Source of the DNA: Pseudomonas sp. SCA2728.1_7
GTDB lineage: Bacteria; Pseudomonadota; Gammaproteobacteria; Pseudomonadales; Pseudomonadaceae
DNA: 64,000 nt
Assembly (NCBI RefSeq): GCF_018138145.1
Contig: NZ_CP073104.1
Coordinates: forward strand, 1,240,001 to 1,304,000
Reading direction: 5' to 3'
Shown here: positions 50,045 to 57,527 of the stretch, piece after piece
How positions within the stretch are numbered: position 1 is the first letter of the stretch
How the letters are laid out: the number at the start of each line of letters is the position of its first letter
Made by a program: the position numbers and the translations under genes
The notes under the pieces: model-generated
What the model was told of the DNA's origin: nothing
The model's input: the letters and a program-made list of their open reading frames with translations, nothing else
The model's database searches: none

Positions 50045-50134
50045 TGTAGGAGTGAGCCTGCTCGCGATAGCGGTGTATCAGTCGGTGATGATGTTGACTG
50101 ATACACCGCTATCGCGAGCAGGCTCACTCCTACA
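50045..50134. repeat. REPIN with a perfect 39-bp inverted repeat
   Basis: The arms 50045-50083 and 50096-50134 are exact reverse complements over 39 bp, separated by a 12-base loop (GGTGATGATGTT). They start TGTAGGAGTGAGCCTGCTCG and extend inward to GATAGCGGTGTATCAGTC. It is the most perfect hairpin in the window and lies between convergent NUDIX and DUF1330 genes. Confidence 0.95.
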
Positions 50135-50152
50135 GGGGTTCTGCGGTGTCCG

Positions 50153-50449
50153 TTAGATAGGGGCGATGCCTTCGACAATGATTATTTCCGCCCTCGCCCA
50201 TTCCTCGCGGTAACTTTTCGCCTCCTGGTACGCCGCCGAGTGGTAGCACGCCACAGCTTTCTCGTAGCTTTCAAACTCGATCACCACGCTGCGCTGCGGC
50301 GTCTCACGCCCTTCCATCGCCTCGCTGCGCCCGCCTCTGGCCAGAAACTTCGCGCCAAACTCAGCGAAGGCTGCCGGCGCGCGCTGGGTGTATTGGCTGT
50401 AGTGATCGACATCGGCTATATCCACATGAGCAATCCAGTACGCCTTCAT
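50153..50449 (-). CDS. DUF1330 family protein
   Basis: A 98-residue DUF1330 protein (AYWIAHVDIADVDHYSQYTQ, FLARGGRSEAMEGRETPQRS, VVIEFESYEKAVACYHSAAY). The fold is a dimeric ferredoxin-like barrel; function unknown. It is transcribed divergently from ribBA across a 68-bp gap that holds one operator-like site, so a single bound repressor could control both. AGAGG precedes ATG 50449. Confidence 0.87.
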   Translation of the reverse strand: MKAYWIAHVDIADVDHYSQYTQRAPAAFAEFGAKFLARGGRSEAMEGRETPQRSVVIEFESYEKAVACYHSAAYQEAKSYREEWARAEIIIVEGIAPI

Positions 50450-50471
50450 AGTGACCTCTTTGTTGATTTTG

Positions 50472-50488
50472 TATTATGGTATACCAAT
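50472..50488. promoter_or_regulatory. Operator-like palindrome between DUF1330 and ribBA
   Basis: TATTATGGTATACCA (50472-50486) is identical to the site at 44641-44655. It contains the palindrome TGGTATACCA (50477-50486). It lies 31 bp before the ribBA ATG and 22 bp before the divergent DUF1330 ATG. Confidence 0.7.
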
Positions 50489-50517
50489 ATATTTCCAACG
50501 AACCCTGAGAGTCCAGC

Positions 50518-51627
50518 ATGGCCTTCAACAGCATCGAAGAAATCATCGAAGATTATCGTCTCGGCAAAATGGTTTTGCTGGTCGATGACGAAGACCGCGA
50601 AAACGAAGGCGACCTGCTGCTGGCCGCCGACCGTTGCACGCCGGAGGCGATCAGCTTCATGGCCCGTGAAGCGCGCGGGCTGATCTGCCTGACCCTGACC
50701 GACGAACATTGCCAGCGTTTAGGCCTGGAGCAAATGGTACCGGCCAATGGCAGCGTGTTCAGCACCGCGTTTACCGTGTCGATTGAGGCGGCGGTTGGCG
50801 TGACCACCGGCATCTCCGCAGCTGATCGCGCCTGCACCGTTGCTGCCGCCGTCGCGCCGAATGCGCGTGCCGAAGACCTGGTGCAGCCGGGCCATATCTT
50901 CCCGCTGCGCGCCAAGGAAGGTGGCGTGCTGACTCGCGCGGGTCACACAGAAGCGGGTTGCGATCTGGCGCGTTTGGCCGGTTTCACCCCCGCCTCCGTG
51001 ATCGTCGAGGTGATGAACGACGACGGCACCATGGCCCGGCGCCCGGATCTGGAGGTGTTTGCGCGCAAGCACGGGATCAAGATCGGCACCATCGCCGACC
51101 TGATTCACTATCGCCTGAGCACCGAGCACACCATCGAACGGATTGGCGAACGTGAATTGCCGACGGTGCATGGCACCTTCCGCTTGATCACGTTTGAGGA
51201 TCGCATCGAGGGCGGCGTGCACATGGCGATGGTCATGGGCGAGTTGCGCCGTGAAGAGCCGACGCTGGTGCGTGTGCATGTGATCGATCCACTGCGGGAT
51301 CTGGTCGGTGCCGAATACAGCGGGCCGAGCAACTGGACGTTGTGGGCGGCGTTACAACGGGTCGCGGCTGAGGGGCATGGGGTTGTTGTGGTGTTGGCTA
51401 ATCATGAGTCTTCGCAGGCGTTGCTGGAGCGTGTGCCGCAACTGACCCAGCCGCCGCGGCAGTTCAGTCGTTCGCAATCGCGGATTTATTCCGAGGTGGG
51501 GACTGGGGCGCAGATTCTGCAGAATCTGGGGGTTGGCAAACTCCGCCATCTCGGCCCGCCGCTCAAATATGCCGGGTTGACCGGGTATGACCTCGAAGTG
51601 GTCGAGAGTATTCCGTTCACTGAATAA
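50518..51627 (+). CDS. RibBA-type paralogue: DHBP synthase with degenerate GTP cyclohydrolase II domain
   Basis: A 369-residue protein. Residues 1-200 are a complete 3,4-dihydroxy-2-butanone-4-phosphate synthase ([17 protein letters not shown] acidic loop, [29 protein letters not shown] with HTEA). Residues 205-365 resemble GTP cyclohydrolase II but lack the three zinc cysteines and the SLRCDCG-type segment, so only the RibB activity is likely. A similar GCHII-like tail without the zinc site occurs in known Pseudomonas RibBA proteins. Its place in a cluster with a flavin reductase suggests an extra riboflavin supply on demand. Confidence 0.87.
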   Translation: MAFNSIEEIIEDYRLGKMVLLVDDEDRENEGDLLLAADRCTPEAISFMAREARGLICLTLTDEHCQRLGLEQMVPANGSVFSTAFTVSIEAAVGVTTGISAADRACTVAAAVAPNARAEDLVQPGHIFPLRAKEGGVLTRAGHTEAGCDLARLAGFTPASVIVEVMNDDGTMARRPDLEVFARKHGIKIGTIADLIHYRLSTEHTIERIGERELPTVHGTFRLITFEDRIEGGVHMAMVMGELRREEPTLVRVHVIDPLRDLVGAEYSGPSNWTLWAALQRVAAEGHGVVVVLANHESSQALLERVPQLTQPPRQFSRSQSRIYSEVGTGAQILQNLGVGKLRHLGPPLKYAGLTGYDLEVVESIPFTE

Positions 51628-51632
51628 AGCTG

Positions 51633-51840
51633 CCCTCACCCCAGCCCTCTCCCGGAGGGAGAGGGAGCTGACCGAGGTGTTTAGTCGCTATACGCCGACC
51701 TGAAATACCGAGTCGAACTCAGGCCTTGAACAGCATAAAGATCGGCTCCCTTTCCAATACCGGGTCGGACTCGGTTTTGAACAGCATGAAAATCTGCTCC
51801 CTTTCCCCCTCTCCCCTTGGGAGAGGGCTGGGGTGAGGGG
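51633..51840. repeat. Composite repeat with CCCTCACCCC arms
   Basis: Outer arms CCCTCACCCCAGCCCTCTCC (51633-51652) and GGGAGAGGGCTGGGGTGAGG (ending 51840) are inverted copies. Inside are two related units around TTGAACAGCATAAAGATC and TTGAACAGCATGAAAATC, the reverse complement of units found at 56027-56430. It lies between the ribBA gene and the ABC operon. Confidence 0.85.
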
Positions 51841-51925
51841 CTGGATCTAAAATCTCTACACATCTTTCAAGTGAAAAAACACCAGCCGCCAGATAACCGG
51901 TAAGGCAAAGTGCTTGCACAAAGTT

Positions 51926-51950
51926 TGGAATACCATAATATGATATTCCA
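51926..51950. promoter_or_regulatory. Operator-like inverted repeat upstream of the ABC importer
   Basis: TGGAATA (51926-51932) and TATTCCA (51944-51950) are exact inverted arms with an 11-base spacer. The overlapping ATACCATAATA (51930-51940) is the reverse complement of the core of the sites at 44641 and 50472. It lies 95 bp before the binding-protein ATG. Confidence 0.65.
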
Positions 51951-52044
51951 TAGACCGGACACTCCAACGAACGTCCATCTACTGCTCCCGATAGGCGGGC
52001 AACAACGCAAGCCCGCTCAAAAACACAACAATGAGGGCGTGAAC

Positions 52045-53070
52045 ATGGTGTTGAACAAAGCTGCAACCGCGATCTTTTTTGCGGGACTGCTCAGCGTCAC
52101 CGGCCAGGCTGCAATGGCTGCCGAAAGCGTGAACTTCGTCAGCTGGGGCGGAAGCACCCAGGATGCGCAGAAACAGGCCTGGGCCGATCCGTTCAGCAAG
52201 GCCAGCGGCATCACCGTCGTGCAGGATGGCCCGACCGACTACGGCAAACTCAAAGCCATGGTCGAGAGCGGCAACGTGCAGTGGGACGTGGTCGATGTCG
52301 AAGCCGATTTCGCTCTGCGCGCCGCCGCTGAAGGCCTGCTCGAACCCCTCGATTTCAAAGTCATCCAGCGCGACAAGATCGACCCGCGTTTTGTCAGCGA
52401 TCACGGCGTCGGCTCGTTCTTCTTCTCCTTCGTCCTCGGCTACAACGAGGGCAAACTCGGCGCCAACAAGCCGCAGGACTGGAGCGCCCTGTTCGACACC
52501 AAAACCTACCCCGGCAAACGCGCCCTGTATAAATGGCCAAGCCCCGGCGTGCTCGAACTGGCGCTGCTGGCCGATGGCGTAGCCGCCGACAAGCTCTACC
52601 CGCTGGATCTCGATCGCGCCTTCAAGAAACTCGACACCATCAAGAAAGACATCGTCTGGTGGGGCGGCGGCGCGCAGTCGCAGCAACTGCTGGCGTCCGG
52701 TGAAGCGAGCATGGGCCAGTTCTGGAACGGTCGTATTCACGCCCTGCAAGAAGACGGCGCACCGGTCGGCGTGAGCTGGAAACAGAACCTGGTCATGGCC
52801 GACATTCTGGTGATTCCAAAAGGCTCGAAAAACAAGGACGCGGCGATGAAGTTTCTGGCCAGCGCCAGCAGCGCCAAGGGCCAGGCCGACTTCTCCAACC
52901 TGACCGCCTACGCCCCGGTCAACCTCGACAGTGTGGAGCGTCTGGATTCGACGCTGGCCCCCAACCTGCCGACTGCCTACGCTAAGGATCAGATCACTCT
53001 TGATTTCGCGTACTGGGCCAAAAACGGCCAGGCCATCGCGACACGGTGGAACGAATGGCTGGTCAAATGA
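52045..53070 (+). CDS. ABC importer periplasmic binding protein, polyamine type
   Basis: A 341-residue solute-binding protein of the spermidine/putrescine class. A signal peptide (about 1-25, ATAIFFAGLLSVTGQAAMA) is followed by NFVSWGGSTQDAQKQAWADP, VVDVEADFALRAAAEGLLEP and SPGVLELALLADGV. It would bind a small, probably cationic or N-containing solute in the periplasm. I chose ATG 52045 behind GAGGG; earlier in-frame starts run through the operator region. The stop overlaps the permease start (ATGA, 53067-53070). Confidence 0.88.
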   Translation: MVLNKAATAIFFAGLLSVTGQAAMAAESVNFVSWGGSTQDAQKQAWADPFSKASGITVVQDGPTDYGKLKAMVESGNVQWDVVDVEADFALRAAAEGLLEPLDFKVIQRDKIDPRFVSDHGVGSFFFSFVLGYNEGKLGANKPQDWSALFDTKTYPGKRALYKWPSPGVLELALLADGVAADKLYPLDLDRAFKKLDTIKKDIVWWGGGAQSQQLLASGEASMGQFWNGRIHALQEDGAPVGVSWKQNLVMADILVIPKGSKNKDAAMKFLASASSAKGQADFSNLTAYAPVNLDSVERLDSTLAPNLPTAYAKDQITLDFAYWAKNGQAIATRWNEWLVK

Positions 53071-54014
53071 AAATGGCGGCCACCGCGTCCCGTCCCTCCA
53101 CTGCCACCGGGAGCGCGACCAGCGCTTCCGGCTCGGCCCACGGAACACAGGCGGTTGCGATGCAGCAAGCCCCGTCCCTCAAACAACGCTGGCGCGGCGC
53201 CGGCAACCTCGTACCGGCGCTGCTGTTCATCGGCCTGTTCTTTCTCGCGCCGTTGATTGGCCTGCTGTTGCGCGGCGTGCTTGAACCAACGCCAGGCCTT
53301 GGCAACTATGAACAACTGTTCGCCAACTCGGCGTATGCCCGCGTCCTGCTCAACACCTTTTCGGTGGCCGGGCTGGTGACGCTGTTCAGCTTGCTGCTGG
53401 GCTTTCCGCTGGCTTGGGCGATCACCTTGGTGCCGCGCGGCTGGGGGCGCTGGATTCTCAACATCGTGCTGCTGTCGATGTGGACCAGCCTGCTCGCCCG
53501 CACCTATTCGTGGCTGGTGTTGCTGCAAGCGTCTGGTGTGATCAACAAGGCCTTGATGGCGATGGGCATCATCGATCAGCCGCTGGAAATGGTCCACAAC
53601 CTCACCGGCGTGGTGATCGGCATGAGCTACATCATGATCCCGTTCATCGTCCTGCCGTTGCAGGCGACCATGCAGGCCATCGACCCGATGATCCTGCAGG
53701 CCGGCTCGATTTGCGGCGCCAGTCCGTGGACCAACTTCTTCCGGGTGTTCCTGCCGCTGTGCCGGCCGGGTCTGGCCTCCGGTGGCTTGATGGTGTTCGT
53801 CATGTCGCTCGGTTACTACGTGACCCCGGCGCTGCTCGGCGGGGCGCAGAACATGATGCTGCCGGAGTTCATCATTCAGCAGGTGCAATCGTTCCTCAAC
53901 TGGGGCCTGGCCAGTGCCGGCGCCGCGTTGCTGATCGCGATCACTTTGGTGCTGTTCTACTTCTACCTGAAGCTTCAGCCGGAATCCCCGGTTGGCGCCA
54001 GTAACGCGAGGTAA
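53067..54014 (+). CDS. ABC importer permease (PotB-like)
   Basis: A 315-residue inner-membrane permease with six predicted helices after an unusual Ala/Thr/Ser-rich N-terminal extension of about 40 residues (AATASRPSTATGSATSASGS). The EAA-like loop is present (QAGSICGASPWTNFFRVFLP). I take ATG 53067 because it overlaps the upstream stop; the core family start (MQQAPSLKQRWRGAG) lies at 53160, so a shorter protein is possible. It pairs with the next permease gene 6 bp downstream. Confidence 0.85.
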   Translation: MKMAATASRPSTATGSATSASGSAHGTQAVAMQQAPSLKQRWRGAGNLVPALLFIGLFFLAPLIGLLLRGVLEPTPGLGNYEQLFANSAYARVLLNTFSVAGLVTLFSLLLGFPLAWAITLVPRGWGRWILNIVLLSMWTSLLARTYSWLVLLQASGVINKALMAMGIIDQPLEMVHNLTGVVIGMSYIMIPFIVLPLQATMQAIDPMILQAGSICGASPWTNFFRVFLPLCRPGLASGGLMVFVMSLGYYVTPALLGGAQNMMLPEFIIQQVQSFLNWGLASAGAALLIAITLVLFYFYLKLQPESPVGASNAR

Positions 54015-54020
54015 GCCGAC

Positions 54021-54830
54021 ATGCTCCTGACTCCCAATGCGATGAGCCGGCGCATGCGCTTCGGCTTGTATGCAACCACCGGGCTGATCGGTCTGTTCCT
54101 GCTGTTGCCGATCGTGTTTATCGTGCTGCTGTCATTCGGTTCGTCGCAGTGGCTGGTGTTTCCACCACCGGGCTGGACGCTGAAATGGTACGGCCAGTTC
54201 TTCTCCAACCCCGACTGGATGAACGCCGCTGCGGCCAGCCTCAAAGTTGCAGTACTGACGACGATCTGCGCCGTGGCCCTCGGTTTGCCGACTGCGTTTG
54301 CGCTGGTGCGCGGACGTTTTCCCGGCCGGGAAATGCTCTACGGCCTGTTCACCCTGCCGATGATCGTGCCGCTGGTGATCATCGCCGTGGCGGTGTACGC
54401 GCTGTTCCTCAAGCTCGGTTACACCGGGACGATGTTCGCGTTTGTCGTCAGCCATGTGATCGTCGCGCTGCCGTTCACCATCATCTCGATCATCAACTCG
54501 CTGAAGCTGTTCGATCAGTCGATTGAAGACGCCGCGGTGATTTGCGGCGCTTCACGCCTGCAAGCGGTGTTCAAAGTGACGTTCCCGGCGATTCGTCCGG
54601 GCATGGTCGCCGGCGCCCTCTTCGCTTTCCTCGTTTCGTGGGACGAAGTGGTGCTCAGCGTGATGATGGCCAGCCCGACCCTGCAAACCCTTCCCGTGAA
54701 AATGTGGACCACCTTGCGCCAGGACCTGACGCCAGTGATCGCCGTCGCTTCGACGCTGCTGATCGGCTTGTCGGTCTTGGTCATGGTCATCGCCGCCGCG
54801 CTGCGCCGGCGCAACGAAATCAGCGCCTGA
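54021..54830 (+). CDS. ABC importer permease (PotC-like)
   Basis: A 269-residue inner-membrane permease of the PotC type with six predicted helices. It has the EAA loop DAAVICGASRLQAVFKVTFP and the family motif FFSNPDWMNAAAASLKVAVL. With the preceding permease it forms the membrane channel for the importer. It follows that gene by 6 bp and precedes the ATPase by 16 bp. Confidence 0.9.
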   Translation: MLLTPNAMSRRMRFGLYATTGLIGLFLLLPIVFIVLLSFGSSQWLVFPPPGWTLKWYGQFFSNPDWMNAAAASLKVAVLTTICAVALGLPTAFALVRGRFPGREMLYGLFTLPMIVPLVIIAVAVYALFLKLGYTGTMFAFVVSHVIVALPFTIISIINSLKLFDQSIEDAAVICGASRLQAVFKVTFPAIRPGMVAGALFAFLVSWDEVVLSVMMASPTLQTLPVKMWTTLRQDLTPVIAVASTLLIGLSVLVMVIAAALRRRNEISA

Positions 54831-54846
54831 GCGCCAGGAGTACGAC

Positions 54847-56001
54847 ATGAGTGCCGTGATCAAAGACGCTTCCCAGCAGAACGACAAACCCCTGGTCAGC
54901 CTGCGCAACCTGAACAAGCACTACGGTGATTTTGCTGCGGTCGACAACATCTCGCTGGACATCAAGGACGGTGAATTCCTCACCTTCCTCGGCTCCAGCG
55001 GCTCAGGCAAAAGCACCACGCTGTCGATGCTCGCCGGGTTTGAAACGCCGAGCAGTGGCGAGATTCTCGTCAATGGTCAGTCGCTAGTGAATGTGCCTCC
55101 GCACAAGCGTGACATTGGCATGGTGTTCCAGCGTTATTCGTTGTTCCCGCATCTGTCGGTGCGCGACAACATTGCGTTTCCTTTGGCGATTCGCAAACTG
55201 GCGGCGGCTGAACGTGACAAGCGCGTCGATGCGATGTTGAAACTGGTTCAGCTTGAGCAGTTCGCTCATCGTCGCCCTTCGCAACTATCGGGTGGTCAGC
55301 AACAACGTGTCGCCATTGCCCGGGCGCTGGTTTACGAGCCGCGCATTTTGCTGATGGATGAACCGCTGGGGGCGTTGGATAAAAAACTGCGTGAGGACTT
55401 GCAGGATGAATTGCGCCAACTGCATCGCCGTCTGGGCATCACCATCGTTTACGTGACCCACGACCAGGAAGAAGCCATGCGTTTGTCGCAACGCATCGCG
55501 ATTTTCAGTCACGGCAAGATTGTCGGTCTGGGCAGCGGTTATGACCTGTATCAGAATCCGCCGAATGCGTTTGTCGCGTCGTTTCTGGGGAATTCGAATT
55601 TCCTCAAGCTCAAGGCGCAAGGTAATGCGGCGGCTTCGTTTGAAGGTCAGTCATTGTCGATTCGCCTGACCGCTGGTTTGCACACCGATCAGGATGTGTT
55701 GCTGATGGTGCGGCCGGAAAAGGCACTTGCGTTGAGCGTGGCACAGGCGATCAGCGAACCGTTGCCGTCGGGTTGGAATGAGGTTTCAGCGAAGGTTGTG
55801 GAAGTGCTGTTTCTCGGTGAGAGCCAGACGTGCAGCGTGGTCACCTCGGGCGGGACTTCGATGACGGTGAAAGCGTTGTCGGCTGCTGGCATGCCGCTGA
55901 AGGCTGGCGACCCGGTGCAAGTGCGCTGGGCCACCGCTGATGCCTGCGTCTACACCGAATGGACCGAAAGCGACCTGAACAAGGCTGCCGGTTCCCACTG
56001 A
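54847..56001 (+). CDS. ABC importer ATP-binding protein (PotA-like)
   Basis: A 384-residue ATPase. Walker A is LGSSGSGKST, the signature is LSGGQQQRVAIARAL, Walker B is ILLMDEPLGALD and the switch His lies in YVTHDQEEAMRLS. The C-terminal TOBE domain (about 285-375) is typical of polyamine and 2-aminoethylphosphonate-type importers. It ends the operon binding protein-permease-permease-ATPase. AGGAG precedes ATG 54847. The operon's position beyond the operator at 51926 ties uptake to the same regulator as the catabolic genes. Confidence 0.92.
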   Translation: MSAVIKDASQQNDKPLVSLRNLNKHYGDFAAVDNISLDIKDGEFLTFLGSSGSGKSTTLSMLAGFETPSSGEILVNGQSLVNVPPHKRDIGMVFQRYSLFPHLSVRDNIAFPLAIRKLAAAERDKRVDAMLKLVQLEQFAHRRPSQLSGGQQQRVAIARALVYEPRILLMDEPLGALDKKLREDLQDELRQLHRRLGITIVYVTHDQEEAMRLSQRIAIFSHGKIVGLGSGYDLYQNPPNAFVASFLGNSNFLKLKAQGNAAASFEGQSLSIRLTAGLHTDQDVLLMVRPEKALALSVAQAISEPLPSGWNEVSAKVVEVLFLGESQTCSVVTSGGTSMTVKALSAAGMPLKAGDPVQVRWATADACVYTEWTESDLNKAAGSH

Positions 56002-56026
56002 AATCGTGTTGCCTGTGAGATTTACC

Positions 56027-56430
56027 CCCTCACCCCAGCCCTCTCCCCCAGGGGGGCGAGGGGGAAAGGGAGCCGATCTTCATGTTGTTCAAAACTTGAG
56101 TTCGACTCGGTATCCCAAGTCGGCGTACCTCGAAAGAACACCTCAATCAGTCCCCTCTCCCTCTGGGCGGTCCGACGTTTCGGGAGGGCTTGGGTGGGAG
56201 CCAATCTCCATGTTGTTCAAAACCTGAGTTCGACGCTGCATTTTCAGGTCGATGTAACTTGTCCAAACAACCCGGTCAGTCCCCTCTCCCTCCGGGAGAG
56301 GGCTAGGGTGAGGGAGGCGATCTCCCTGTTGTACAAAACCTGAGTTCGACGCTGCATTTTCAGGTCGGTGTAACTTGTCCAAACACCTCGGTCAGTCCCC
56401 TCTCCCTCCGGGAGAGGGCTAGGGTGAGGG
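56027..56430. repeat. Composite repeat with three nested units
   Basis: It starts CCCTCACCCCAGCCCTCTCC and ends GGGAGAGGGCTAGGGTGAGG. Three internal units start at about 56076, 56204 and 56320 (ATCTTCATGTTGTTCAAAAC and variants). Each of the last two ends in its own GGGAGAGGGCT arm, so the element looks like a serial duplication of a smaller unit. The middle junction has an interrupted arm (GGGCGGTCCGACGTTT). No gene lies inside. Confidence 0.85.
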
Positions 56431-56447
56431 AAACAGTCGACGCGGTA

Positions 56448-57239
56448 TCAGACGATGGCGCGGTAGCCTTCTATCTCATCCGGCCACGCGGTGAGGATTT
56501 CAAATCCGGTTTCCGTCACCGCAACCATATGCTCCCACTGCGCCGACAACGAGCCGTCCTTGGTCAGCACGGTCCAGCCATCCGGCATGTTTTTCACATG
56601 ACGCTTGCCGGCATTGAGCATCGGTTCAACGGTAAAAATCATCCCGGCCTTGAGCTTCATGCCTTGATTGGGAAAGCCGTAATGCAGAATCTGCGGCTCA
56701 TCGTGATAGACCTTGCCGATCCCGTGCCCGCAATACTCGCGCACGACGCTGAAGCCTTCCTTCTCCGCCAACGTCTGGATCGCGTGGCCGATGTCGCCCA
56801 GCGTCGCGCCCGGTTTCACCACGCGAATCCCCGCGCACATGGCGTCATAGGTGGTCTTGATCAGATGCTGCGCTTCAGGCGTCGCCTCACCGACCACGTA
56901 CATGCGGCTGGTGTCGCCGAACCAACCGTCCTTGATCACCGCGATGTCGAGGTTGACGATGTCGCCATCCTTCAACGGCGTGCCCGACGGAATGCCGTGA
57001 CAGACCACATCATTGACCGAGGCGCAGACGGTTTTCGGAAAGCCGTGATAACCGACGTTGGCCGGCACTGCTTTTTGCACATTGACGATGTAGTCGTTGC
57101 ACAGTTGATCGAGCTGATCAGTGGTAACGCCGGCCTTGACGTGTGGCACTAGCATCGCCAGCACTTCAGCGGCGAGTTTGCCGGCAGCGCGAGATTGCGC
57201 GATGTCGGCCGGGGTGTTGATCTTGATCTGGTTTCTCAT
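56448..57239 (-). CDS. map: Type I methionine aminopeptidase (paralogue)
   Basis: A 263-residue type I methionine aminopeptidase. All five metal ligands are visible: Asp in GDIVNLDIAV, Asp in WFGDTSRMY, His in YCGHGIGKVYHDEP, Glu in FTVEPMLN and Glu in QWEHMVAVTE. It removes N-terminal Met from nascent proteins. The housekeeping gene normally lies beside rpsB, so this is probably an extra copy. It overlaps the upstream ParD-like gene by 4 bases (57236-57239), and that pairing is its main peculiarity. ATG 57239 matches the family start MRNQIKINTP. Confidence 0.92.
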   Translation of the reverse strand: MRNQIKINTPADIAQSRAAGKLAAEVLAMLVPHVKAGVTTDQLDQLCNDYIVNVQKAVPANVGYHGFPKTVCASVNDVVCHGIPSGTPLKDGDIVNLDIAVIKDGWFGDTSRMYVVGEATPEAQHLIKTTYDAMCAGIRVVKPGATLGDIGHAIQTLAEKEGFSVVREYCGHGIGKVYHDEPQILHYGFPNQGMKLKAGMIFTVEPMLNAGKRHVKNMPDGWTVLTKDGSLSAQWEHMVAVTETGFEILTAWPDEIEGYRAIV

Positions 57240-57463
57240 GCGCTGACGGCTTCCTGAGTCAGTTGTTGCAGATCCAGCCCGCCGTTCTGTTCGGCGCGGA
57301 TCAGCAAGCGGCAAATGGCGCTGTGGTCGAGGTTGGGGTGCAGTTCGGCGAGCATGCCGATGCGCATCCAGTGCTCGGCCTGCGCGTTGATCGAGCGGCT
57401 GAGGGCGTTGCTGGAGATCCGCAGGTTCTCGTGCATGTCCTCTGAAATCTTTACGATGCCCAT
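57236..57463 (-). CDS. ParD-like (ribbon-helix-helix type) small protein
   Basis: A 75-residue protein (MGIVKISEDMHENLRISSNA, SRSINAQAEHWMRIGMLAEL) of the ParD-like family: a short N-terminal strand, then helices, the layout of ribbon-helix-helix antitoxins. It is the first gene of a two-gene unit with the aminopeptidase, which takes the position a toxin would occupy. A near-adjacent inverted repeat (57475-57498) suggests autoregulation. A DNA-binding role is inferred from the fold. Confidence 0.8.
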   Translation of the reverse strand: MGIVKISEDMHENLRISSNALSRSINAQAEHWMRIGMLAELHPNLDHSAICRLLIRAEQNGGLDLQQLTQEAVSA

Positions 57464-57474
57464 ATATGAATCCG

Positions 57475-57498
57475 ATACGATGTGTATATGGATCGTAT
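57475..57498. promoter_or_regulatory. Inverted-repeat operator before the ParD-like gene
   Basis: ATACGAT (57475-57481) and ATCGTAT (57492-57498) are exact inverted arms around a 10-base AT-rich spacer (GTGTATATGG). The site lies 12 bp upstream of the ParD-like ATG (57463), the usual place for an autoregulated antitoxin operator. Confidence 0.65.
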
Positions 57499-57527
57499 AT
57501 TAGCCAAGCCTTAAGCGAAATTGCAAA

